NCBI GenBank assembly: GCA_019925795.1
Contig: CM034305.1
Location: 95,764,433-95,828,432 of the forward strand
Length of the DNA: 64,000 nt
Direction of reading: 5' to 3'
Source: Dendrobium chrysotoxum
Lineage: Eukaryota; Streptophyta; Magnoliopsida; Asparagales; Orchidaceae
In this document: in pieces, positions 46,427-58,900 of the stretch
Layout: each line of letters starts with the position of its first letter
Numbering within the stretch: position 1 is the stretch's first letter
Made by a program: the position numbers and the translations under genes
The notes under the pieces: model-generated
What the model saw: only the letters and a program-made list of their open reading frames with translations
Database searches by the model: none
Told to the model about the DNA's origin: nothing

Positions 46427-49400
46427 TCACCAGTGACAGGCAAGAATCACCTCTGCAGCAGCAGCCATAGCCTCAACGCCTCGCTTTCTTAGAAGAGCAA
46501 GAGCAAGATCATCCTGATTCCACTTCCTCAGCCCTCTGCTCAGCCGCTTCACCACCCCCAGATTCACTTCCATCACCCAACTTGCCGCACACTCCACCAC
46601 CAACCCCAAAAACCCAGAGACATAAGCACGCCATAGGGCCAAATCACAGCCAAGTGAGATTTTCCCATCCAGTGCACTTGCCAGGAATTCCATGTGAGCT
46701 TCGACAACCCTCGGCCTTCGCTTTGAAGGCGAAGTTGTATCGATTCCCCATGCAAACATGCCACAGAGCAAAGTAAAGTAGGCTAGAGCATGGCCTCCCA
46801 GAATGTAGACTAAACCTCCACTGTTTCCTTCTTTATCCAACTCATAAGCAGACAGGAACCAAGATGGAAGCATTTCTTGGAAAAGACCTTGTATTAGACC
46901 CGATCCTCCTGATAGCCACACAAAAGTAGCACCAAGTTTAGCAGCCACTTTCACTCGTGTCATGGCAGTGGCTAATGATACCTGGCCATATCGTAATCCA
47001 TGCTTGGTTTTCTTCAGCTTCTCAATCTTCTCTTTTGATACAACAGTATCTGCAATCTCTTTGACTGATTGCATCATGATAGATAAGATGTCTTCGGTTA
47101 GAAGAACAATGTCTTTTATGCAACGGTAGACTCGAAGATATAGAATTCCAGGGGCAACAGGTGAAAGACCGCCACAGAAATGAGAGCCAAATCCATGGCC
47201 AAGAAGCCTGCCGACACTGCCATTGCTTGACATATGGTCGCCGGAGAGGCCAAGTGTTGCAGTGAAGCAACTGCGAAGGAGCTGTACGATGGCATCGTTG
47301 TTGTGATGAAACACTGTTCTAGAAGCGGAGAAGACAAGGAAGTCGCTCCAGCGCTTAACTTTTTGAGTCCACAAGGCTGCAACAATTGGCATGCTTGGCC
47401 ATGGGCAGCTCGCAGCAAGATTCTCCAAAGCAGGTCCGGCAAGGTTGAGGAACCTTTCAGATGCTTTGTCAAGCTTGTATGTAATGGTGAGGCTCACAAA
47501 AGCTGCCAGAGGTAATGGAAGTGTTGCTTGGGAGATTCCTCCTGTCCTCATATAATGCCAAATACATCAGCAAGTCGATTCAAGGAAAAAGTAGAACATA
47601 AATGTCATTGTATACTTAGAAAATGGATATGATTTGCAGATACAACTTGACCATAAAAAGTTCATTGTAATGGATAAAGCATGATCCTTATGTAGAATCA
47701 TCAAGTAGAAATAATCCACTTTATCATTGATCTAGATTTTTACCCTCTAAACATGAATAGTTTCTCACTTCACCTTGATAAGATACAAAATGTGTCCTCT
47801 AGGCCTTAATTTTATCTAACCCAACACTCCCCAACTCTGAAACAAACAGGTTGAGTGATGCAGTTGCTCCAGCACCATAGCACCAATCACTAGTGCTGTG
47901 CCACCACCGCAACTCTCAATATCTGCGTGACAAGTCTGTCCACAGCACCATAGCACCTAACCCCACCGCCATGACGTCATTCTCGTGCTGCTAGTGTGAC
48001 AAGATTCGCTTCAACCATCTATGCACCCTATTCCTCACTTTTGCTGGTCCTTTGCCGTTTTTAGTTATGCTTTTTATTCTCTACACCCTTGATTCCACCT
48101 GAAATGGTTGTTTATGCTTGAGCTTATAAATATAAAGTCAATTGAATAGTGAGGAAAAATATACTTTAATTTTGATTTTCACGAGAAATAAATTGGTATT
48201 TTATTGTGCTTCATCTTCTTCCTAGGTAATCTGTTCAGCTCATACTAGCATCCCTGACTTTTGGACCTGCTTGCTAATTCAAGTTGGAATTAGAACCCAA
48301 AGGTCCCACGCAATGGTTAGCTAAGGCAGAGATGGTCATCGCTGCGTTGCATCGCAACATGCAGGATCTTTGGGCATCCATCACAACATTGGAGAGAAAG
48401 TTTGACATCCTTTCCTTGGACATATAGAAGATCATCACTGGTGTAGGTGAAAAAATCTCCCCGAGAGACTAATTTCATCAACTACTACGTTCACCAACTA
48501 TCGTTGCATCGACCTACAAATTGACAATGAACTTAGTGGGAAGAGCGAATTGATGACTCTCAAAGTTATGGATCCAATTCAATACCACAACATCAGCTTT
48601 GATGAGCATTACTAGGATTACATACTGATCCAAAGGTGGAAGCATGGCGTCTGATGACCAAGGTATGCTGGCAACCCAAATCCCCATCCCCAATATGAAC
48701 AAGAGTTGAAGCTCAAATCTAGTTTGATGGTCATATGCACATAGAGGAGTGTCTAGATAATATGTGAAAACCTTCTTCAAGTATATGGAGATACCCAAAG
48801 ATAAACATAAACTCATAGTCTACAAACTTAGAGGTGGAGCAATGGCACGGTGGAAATAGCTCCAAAATCTCCAGAGGTGAAAATGCAAGCTTCCAATTCA
48901 TCGGTGGTATAGAATGTGAAGGCTATTGAGAGAGAGGTTCTTATTAGCTAATTCCGATCAAATAATCTACAATCACTACTAGCAATGCAAGCAGCAAGGT
49001 TGGGCGGTCAGATAATACATGGAAGAATTATATTGTTACAAGGCCCATGTTGGTCTTCACGAACCTGAACACAGGGAGTCAAGTTACCTTAGCAAACTGA
49101 AGGAATTGCTTCGCAACCAATTAGCCCATCAGTCCATTTGGAATTTATCAAAAGCTGTCAATCTTGCGTGTGAGACCGAAAGCAACTAGTCTCGATACTC
49201 CAGATATTCCACTGATTGCCAACCTCAAGTTGATCTCTACCGCAATTAATTGCAGCTCCTTTTAAGACAATTTGCGTCGAATCAAGCTGCCACGAGAGCA
49301 ATTGCTTTTGCATCCAAAACAAACACTTCAAGAAATGTGAATAAGTCCCTTGCACGTGCAACTAAAATGGTGACTGATGATGTGGAGGTGAGTGAATTTG

Positions 49401-52400
49401 TTGAGAAAGACTAAGGAGAACCTGTGGCATGCATAGTTGAGAGGCTTCTACTCATGAAGCAACAAAATCCAACACGATGTCATTTCAATCTGCAATAGTC
49501 ACTGAATATCCAGAAAAGGGGGTTGCAATGTCATCATCAACAGTTGAAGCTTCCAAATCTCCGGGTCACACTCGCACCTAACCCACTAAAAATCATTCTC
49601 GCCCATACAAGATAGGCTTGATCAAGAAATGCTCAAACGTAGAAGCTACTAAGGCCTGGTTTGTTTGTCCGTTTTTAGTGCTTTTTCCGTTTTGAAACGG
49701 TATAATTTCTCCTTTTTTGCTGTTTGAATGTGACATGTGCTTTTTTAAAAACTCCATTTTTTTATTGTTTTGTGAAGCAGTATAATATAGCTTCTCCATT
49801 TTAGACCTCCGTTTTTTGGAGCGATGTTTCTGAAACGGAAAAGCTTAAAAAAACAAACGAAGCCTAAGTAGCATCAAATTCCCTTATCCATTGATAAATT
49901 TTATCAAGATGAAATTGCCTATGATGTTGTAGACATGGAGACTTGCCATATTATTCTTGTCTGATCTTTGCAATATGGCGCCAACACACTTCATAAAGGA
50001 AAAGATAATAGCTACTCTTTCATCTCAAAATAAAAGAAGATCGTGTTGTTTCCTATCTTGACAAAAATAGACCAAAGCTCAAGAACATCTTTGTTTGTTG
50101 TTCCTCAGGTCGAATACTACATGTACCATCAGAAATTGAGAGTTTGCTAGCAGAGTTTTTTGAAATTCATAGCGCTGACATGCTCAACGAACTACCACCA
50201 CAACGTGATGTCCAAAATCAAATAGATCTTGACTCAGGTTCTAGTCTCCCCAATCTACCACATTATTGTATAATCACCAAGGAGCACATCATACTGTAAG
50301 GCATTGTTAATGAGTTCTTGGAGAAGCAATTGATTAGAGTCGGTATTAGCCCTCGTTCTTCCAGCATTATTTGTCCAAAAAAAATGATGTAAGTTGGCAG
50401 ATGTGCGTGGACAATCATGTCATGAAGAAAGTCTTTGCCAAGTATCACTTCCCGATTCAATGACTTAAAGGCATCTTGGATAAACTAGAAAGATCAATCG
50501 TGTGCTCCAAGTTGGATCTCAAGAGAAGATCATCAAGTTCATATTTGATCAGGAAATGAATGGAAGACAACGTTTAAGATAAGAGAAGGCCTTTAAGATA
50601 GGCAAGTTATGATCTTTGGATTGTGTAATGTGCCTAATACGTTTATACATTTGATGAATCAAATAATGAAATCATTCATTTAGTAAATATGATGTTGTAT
50701 ATTTCGACGATATCTTAGTCTAAAGCAAATCCAAAAATCACCATCTTGTCCCACCAATGAGATCCTAAAAGCTTTGGAGCAAAAGAAAATGCTAATTAAT
50801 TTAAAAAGTGAGTTCATCACTTGCAAAGTTTTGATCCTTGGCTTCATTATCAGTGAGCAAGAAATTTATTTGGATGATGACGAGGTCTGAAGCATTCAAA
50901 AGCAGCCGACACCTACAAATATTCACAAGGATAGTAATTTTCATGGCCTCTATTATAGCCTAACTGTTGTTTCAATCACTAATTGTTTAAAAAAGGGTAA
51001 TTTTGCTTGGGGACCTGAATAAGATTCTAGTTTACACATTCTAAAGAACAAACTCATCACAACACCAATCATCATTCTTCCTAACTTCGAGATTAAAGTA
51101 GACGCATACATGATCGACATAGGATGTCCTTATTCAAGAAGGAAGACCCATCAAATTATTTACTATGAAACTTAATGAAGCAATGCAAAAATGAACTACT
51201 CATGAGCAAGAGTTGTATGCCATTATACGCACTTTACAATATATGGCACATTAAATATAGAAAATGAATTCATCCTCCACAAAGATCATCAGACACTTCA
51301 ATATATTCATTCTCAAAAGTATCTATCTCGAATTCAAGCTCTGCTATTCCTTCAAAAATTTACATTTTTCTTCAAGCACCGGATTGAAATTCTAAACCAA
51401 ATTGTTGATGTGTTGAATCAGTAGGCTGTCCTGCTAGTCACGCTGCAATCTAAACTAATTAGATTCGATGTCCTTGAGGAACTATATGTCGAAGACGAAG
51501 ACTTCAGTGAAACCTAAGTAAGGTGCAACCAGCAGTAGAACAATGGTGAGTTCTTCATACAACAATTCGACTGAGAATATCAAGAACCTCCCTAGCGAGT
51601 ATATAATCTGACATCAGCACTGGGGCCATTAGCAGTGCATATGGGGCAACAAGACAATTGTCATGGCAGATGACAAATTCTTTTAGCCGCGGAATCTTCA
51701 GGATACAACCAATTTTGTTTAGCAATGTGAAATTTGCCAACCATCTAAAATGCATGCCCAAAATATAGGACACTACTCATTTGTCCTCATTTCCAACAAC
51801 AACTAGGAAGATATTAAATTGATTTTGTGCTAGGCTTATTGATGATAGAATGAAAAGGGACTGTGTTCGTCGCCGTCGATAGCTTCTCCAAAATGACGCA
51901 TTTTAAATCTTGCAAAAAGTCACCAATGTTGTCAATGCGGCTAATTTATTTTTCCAGATCTTTGAACTACATGGAATTCTAAAAACCATCACATCTAATA
52001 GAGACAAACTGTGAGAGCCATATTTGGCATGTACTGTAGAAGAAATTTAATGTTTTCCTTACACTTGGCAGCGTCTGTCATCCTCAAATTGATGGACACA
52101 TGAGGGTGGTATACCTCAGTCATTTTCTTTCACACAAATTCTCAACATAAAAATACAACTAAAACTATAACATGTAAGATCATTGAAATCATGTAACTCA
52201 GGTGTAAGGAAACCCAAGGTCTGATGGAGTTTTTTAGCAATTTAGCTTGTTTTTCTAGTTTACATTCATTAAGTTTGTATTAGCATCTCCCACAGAACCA
52301 TATCCATGTTAGTAGTTCATATATTCCCCTTATTCTCTTCACCAATAACCATAAAATAAATGAGTCTATAAATTTAACGACAATGAGTAAGAGTGGCTAT

Positions 52401-55400
52401 AATGCTCCTAGGCCATTCTTTCTTGTCCATTATCTTTCTTGAGTTAGCTCATATGAAATTCAAATACTACGTACTCAAATAAATTTAATGTTTCCCTTAC
52501 ACTTGGCAGTGCCTGTCGTCCTCAAATTGATGGACAAATGAGTGTGGCATACCTCACTCTCGCCTCCATTATCTAACGCCTTGCTAGTGATAGACCAAAA
52601 CAATGAGATGAAGTGCTTGCTCTAGTGAAGTTTCCTTTAATAGTATGATTAATCAATCCATAGGTCGGCCTCTTTTCCAATATTTGCAATGCACAAATCG
52701 GTCAGTATAAATTGTTCAAAGAAGGCAACCTTGTAGTGATCCATATCAAGAAACATCAAAAGCCAGTAAGAATGCTTCACGAACTACGAGCTAGGAAGAG
52801 TGGTCGATTTTGCAATAAAAAAAAACTTGGGGAATGCATATATAATTGATTTATTTAATCATCTAAAGATCAAAAAGCTTTTACTGTCAAAGATATCTTT
52901 AAACATCACCCACTTAACGCAGTTAATGTCCTCAAATTGAATTCGCAATCCATTTTGTCTAAAGACCAAGAGGATTGATGTACTCACCAAACACTGCAAT
53001 GCCAACGCTTAGCGTCGTAGCGTTGCGAGTCTCAATCATTTATGTAACAAGTTTCTCTCCAATTCCAAATCCCACTACCACATCCTTCTCTCTATTTCTT
53101 GCATGACAAAACTCGCCTCAATCGTCTCTACATCCTATTCCACACTTTCACTGGTCCACTATCCTTTTTAGTCATGTAGCTTTTTATTCTCTACAACTTT
53201 GATTCCTACCTAAATGCCTATCAACTTATAAATTGCATAGTTGAAATAATGGAGACAAAAAATATATCATAACTTTGCTATTCATGAAGAAATAGACTAG
53301 TATTTTGTCTTGATTCTTCTTCGTCCATAGAGTTTTGTTGAACTCGCACTAACCATCCCGCCTTCTCGACCTGATCAACGCTTTCTTGAGTGGAAGCCAA
53401 AAGTAAAGGAAGAGAGAGAGAGAGAGAGAGGTGGGGCACTAAGGATGATTGTAGTACGGTGCCTAGGTGAAAAAGTTTATTAGATGGCATGTGTGAGAAA
53501 AGGAGTGCAACCTCTGAAAAGTAGAAATTAACTTAGGATATATTAGTCATTTCAACTTTTGTTGCAGCATATTTTTGTTTTCAACTTCAATATTAAGTCT
53601 TTGTTTGAAATTAAGGAAAATGCAGGAAACGAAATAAAATTACAATAACTGACAATCAGGCATTGATCTGAGCTTTTAAACCTTGTCTTCTCATTTCCTT
53701 TCACACAAATTCCTAGCATAAAAATACAGCTAAAACTATGAAACATAGTGCATCTTAAAATCATTGAAATCATAACTCAAGTGCAAGGAAACCCAAGCTC
53801 TGATGGAGTTTTTTAGCAATTTACCTTGTTTTTCTAGTTTACATTCATTTAAATTTGTATTAGCATCTCCCACAGAACCATATCCATGTTAGTAGTTCAT
53901 ATATTCCCCTTATTCTCTTCACCAATAACCATAAAACAAATGAGTCTATAAATTTAACAATAATGGGTAAGAGTAATAGTGGCTATAATGCTCCTAGACC
54001 ATTCTTTCTTGTCCATTATCTTTCTTGAGTTAGCTCATATGAGATTCAAATACTACGTACTCAAATAAATTTAATGTTTCCCTTACACTTGGCAGCGCCT
54101 GTCGTCCTCAAATTGATGGACAAATGGGCACTGTCGTCCTCAAATTGATGGACAAATGAGGATAGTATACCTCACTCTTGACTCCATAATCTAACGCCTT
54201 GCTAGTGACTAGTTGGGTCCACTCACTCATACTCTTAATAAATTGGCTTGCGGAAAAAATTTACACAATCTTTATGATGCCACAATTGAAGGGGATTTAA
54301 AAAGTACAAGGAAGGGAAAGAGTTTACCAACAAGGAAGAAGATTCGAAGCTCTGGCGAAGCCGTTTGGTTGCTTATGCGGAGAAATGGTTACACAACCCT
54401 TCCCACATGCTTTAGGCAGCAGTACAGCAATTCTGGATGTTTGGATGATGATCAAACAGTTCCCGGAAGTCATGACAGCGAACTAGACAAGCTCTGGATG
54501 GCGAGACAGCAAGCTGTCATGTGTTGGAAGCTCTGGACAGCGAGCTAGGAGGTCCTGGACAGCAAGGCAGCAAACTATTACATGCAGGAAATTCTGAACA
54601 GTAACTAGAATGATTTCCGGATGCAGGACAACAGTCTTGATGAAGGAGAAAACCTGTAATCGATGTACATGTGGGAGGGAGGTTAGGGAGGCTAATTCAA
54701 AGTGGAGAGGTGGAGGTAGGGGCCAGCCATAGAGGAGGGAAAGGGAGGATTTAGTTGTAAAATTTGTATTTGAATCAAGGAGGGAAAAATCTGAAATTAA
54801 ATTTAGATTTAAGGGAGGTGATAATTAGGGAACTTGATTTTAATTTTCCTAAAATGAAAGAGAGAAAGAGGGAATAAGGGGGAGGGGGTGGCCAATTGTC
54901 TCCTTAATTGGAGCTCCCAATTGGAAAGGAAACAATTAAAGAGAGAGAGAGGGGGGGTCGGCCAGAGGGGGGGGGAAGGGAAGGCGTCCACATACGTTGA
55001 ATGTGTCGACATACGATGAATGTGGATTTAAAATCAAATCCTAATTAATTTCAGATTTGCAAGAATTGGGGGGCTTTCCTAAAATGGTTTATATCAATTA
55101 GGAAGGGTCTGAAATTCAAATTCATTTGAATGTGAATTAGAGACCTTCCAAATTAATATTGTGATAAATTAGGAAAGTAGTAAATTTGATTAACTTTAGG
55201 ATCTCGGGATGGGGAAAATGGTGGCCGGCGGCTAGGGTTTAGAGGTGGAGGCCGGCGGCTAGGGTATGGAGAAAGAGGCCAACAGTTATGAGATAGGATG
55301 GGTGGGGGAGGTACTCGGGTATGCTGGTTGGGTTGATTTTGGGTGGAGTTGGGGTGAGGCCGGCGGCTTAAAGGATAAAGGAGAGGACCGGTTAGAGAAG

Positions 55401-55902
55401 AGGAGGAAGAAGATGGTGGAGGAAGAAAACCACGAGTCCGGACGCTTCCTGCGGCTGGTGGGTATTCTGTTGCCCTCACATAGGGACTTCAACTCTCACA
55501 TAAGCTCACAATCTCTCCAAGAACACAAGTGGAAAAAGAAATCTCATAATCACCATCCCCTCTCAAGAAGAGAAAAGGGGTATAAATAGCAACGTACAAT
55601 AGTAAACATCAAAAGACAAAAGTGCCCCTCAGGGGTCACAAAAACCTACTCCCTCAAATAAGGGTAAAGTCGGAAACAATACAATAATAAATAAAAATAC
55701 AAATAATAACTCAGAAATAAAGGGATGCAATCGTGGCCGTCAACCTCCGGCCCCGTCTCTGATAAACACTCCACTGTCGGATGTCCTCATCACTAGTATT
55801 ATGTCTTGATTCTCCTTCTTCCATAGAGTTTTGTTGAGCTCGCACAAAGCATTCCGTCTTCTCGACTGATTGATGCTTTCTTGAGTGGAAGCCAAAAGTA
55901 AA

Positions 55903-55952
<50 letters not shown>

Positions 55953-58900
55953 ACATAGAGGTGGGGCATTAAGGATGATTGTAGTACGGTGCCTAGGTGA
56001 AAAAGTTTATTAGATGGCATGTGTGAGCAAAGGAGAGCAACCGCTGAAAAGTAGAAATTAACTTAGGATATATTAGTCATTTCAACTTTTGTTGCAACAT
56101 ATTGATGTTTTCAACTTGAATATTAATTCTTTGTTTGAAATTAAGGAAAATGAAGGAAATGAAATAAAATCACAATAATCGACAATCTGGCATTGGTCTA
56201 AGATTTTAAAGCTTGTCTTCTCATTTTCTTTCACACAAATTCCCAGCATAAAAATACAACTAAAACTATGAAACATAGCGGCATGTAAGATCATTGAAAT
56301 CATGTAACTCAAGTGTAAGGAAACCCAAGGTCTGGTGAAGTTTTTTAGCAATTTACCTTGTTTTTCCAGTTTACATTCATTTAAGTTTGTATTAGCATCT
56401 CCCACAGAACCATATCCATGTTAGTAGTTCATATATTCCCCTTATTCTCTTCACCAATAACCATAAAATAAATGAGTCTATAAATTTAAGGACAATGGGT
56501 AAGAGTAATAGCGGCTATAATGCACCTAGGTCATTCTTTCTTGTCCATTATCTTTCTTGAGTTAGCTTATATGAGATTCAAATGCTACGTACAAAATAAA
56601 TTTGTTAAGAAATGCAACAATAGTTGAATAGGACCATGCACATACCAGCAACAAGGCTTGGAACGTCAACACCGGTAGCAGCCACAATTTTCTTGATGTG
56701 TTCTTCGACAGTTGATAGGTTTGCAGCAGGACTAGGCCAATCAGTGCCATTCATGAAAGCAGGTTTCCAGACTCCACGAGTTACTTCAGCAGAAAAGTAG
56801 CTTACTATAGTCGCAAGAGATGCGGGTAGGAAATCAGCCAAGTCCTTGAGGCCTAAAAGCGAGTTAACAGTTTGACAAGCAACCATCAGCTTTGTATACA
56901 CGTCAAGTACATTTGTACAGTATTTTCCTTATGCTAGTGATATATTGAACCTAAAAGAAAGACCGCATGTTTGTCATTGAGTTGGAACTGTAGTAATAGG
57001 CACAAAAGTTTAAGACCACAAATTTTTTCTTCCAGAAAATCAGGACCACAGACCAATCAATTGATTGTACGAAGGCTGCACTGTATTTAGCCAAGTAAGA
57101 GTTCTAAAAAGAACAGCACCTTAAAAATGATTATTACATATTGTTAATCAAATCAAAAAGTGGAAGTTTGCTTAATAGCGCAATTCATCACTTTGGTTTC
57201 AGAAATGGGCAATTGGATCTCTACATTCTAGTAAAAATAGGATTAGTTAATTAGTTCAAGGATCTGACCAACAGTGCACGGACTAAAGTGCTCTTGAAAA
57301 GGATAATATGCACAAAAGTTTAACAAAAATGTCTCGATGTCTGTATGAGTATGAGGTTTGAATGGATTTCTATGCATTTATGTATCTGTATGTTTTCGTC
57401 GATGCATTCATGAGATACCACCATATATGGAATTGCATAAGCATGCATATATGTGGTGCATGCTTGGACCCTATCTCCATTGTTTGTACCTACCGGCATC
57501 CTCTATGATGCAAATCCTTCATGGAGAAAAGAGCTACAACATTATCCAATATTCATGAAACAAATAGTGGCCACTGTATGTTGCTGTTAGTTCGCTTTGG
57601 GAAGATACTGGAACAGGAAAAACCTTCACTTTCATTGTCTAGGGAGAATTTGGGATAGAAAGATTGTCAAAACATCCCTAGTATTTCAGGGAATCATTAC
57701 AGTATGCAACAACCATGACGAAGAAATATGAAGCCAAAGCCTGGCCATTTGCTACTCTGGAAGCACTTGCCAAGATGTGTAAAGAAACAAAGACAGAACT
57801 GATGTATTTGCAAGCAATGCACGTTAACGGGAAGTAGATCAGATGGTTAATGAATTTAATAATTACTTATGAATATGATACAATCAAAATAGCATATCCA
57901 GAAAGGAAATCATATACCAAGTAGGAAAGAAATAATATATATATTATAAATGTGAAGATATTTGCACAATAACAGGAGGCTCAATAAAAAAAATCTGATT
58001 TACCAGTTGCGAGTTCACGCGGGAAGAGTCTACCATGCGAACAAGCACTCAAAGCAGCATCAACAACAAAAGGAACAGCTTCCATGATGTCCCATGCTGG
58101 TAGCATCGGCTTAACATAGTAATCTTCACTTCCAGGACCAGAAGAATTGCTTAAACTGCTTCCAGATGTTCCAGGGCCAACTGACTGGTTATTTCCTTTA
58201 TTAATCTTCCTAAACATCATGTTTAAAAGGCCATCTACATTTTGATGAACTGGAGTTCCATGAACTAGGCCAGAAAGAGTTGATGCTAAACATGCCTGAT
58301 GTTGTCTGTACCAAACTTTCAACTTTGGAAAAGAATCAACAAAAATAGGCTGGGGTAATGATGAGCATGTTGTTGACAATAGACCGTTGCCATCACGTTT
58401 TTTGGTTGAATTGCAAGAAGAAAGTAGACTTGCATTGCGCAACAATAAAAGGTATTCTGGAGTCAGTTGTGACCCAACAGGAGCTCCATCACCCATGATA
58501 CAATACTCTAGCGGAGGATGGTTGAACTTCCATAATCTCAATAGAAGAATAAATGCATTTGAGAAGACCGAATGAGCAGTAATTTCTTCGCCAGATGTTG
58601 TCCAAGTAATGTTTGGAACACAAGCCCCAAAAACCTCACATATAGCCATCAATGCCCCTGCAAGCTCTGGAACCTGGAAATGCAAAAAACGAGATGAAGG
58701 GACACTCATATCCAACTAATCATTTTTCACATGGCATATAATGCGTTGTTGTAATAGGAAGACATGTTGCCTACCAGACCATGAAAAGAGAAAATTTGAA
58801 CACAGTCCACAGATGATATTCCTGTAAGGACAACATTCATCATAAGACCATGACAAATGAGATGACTATCAGTTCCAGAATAATCAACAGGGACGGGCGG

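Larger units (their letters stand above)
47860..53385 (+). mobile_element. Old Ty3/gypsy element in the last MED33 intron
   Basis: Degenerate plus-strand gag and pol lie between two diverged LTR-like segments (about 47860-48285 and 52976-53385). Both contain a TTTTTATTCTCTACA motif, and each has a TTAGTTATG/TTAGTCATG version just upstream. The boundaries are approximate and I found no target duplication. Stops are frequent, so it is ancient. It runs antisense to MED33. Confidence 0.75.
54069..56600. repeat. Triplicated intron/element segment, unit 3 (adjoins MED33 exon)
   Basis: An integrase piece (with a further internal 40-bp duplication at 54095-54160) is joined at GACTAGT to the last part of the LTR-like segment, then the flank with a longer GA microsatellite, then the intron segment, which runs into the splice donor region of the MED33 exon at 56646. 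A solo LTR at 54214-55792 splits this unit. Confidence 0.8.

Noticed and set aside
55153..55479. 108-codon Pro/Ser-rich minus-strand frame
   Set aside because: It lies inside a solo LTR, and the related LTRs break the frame.
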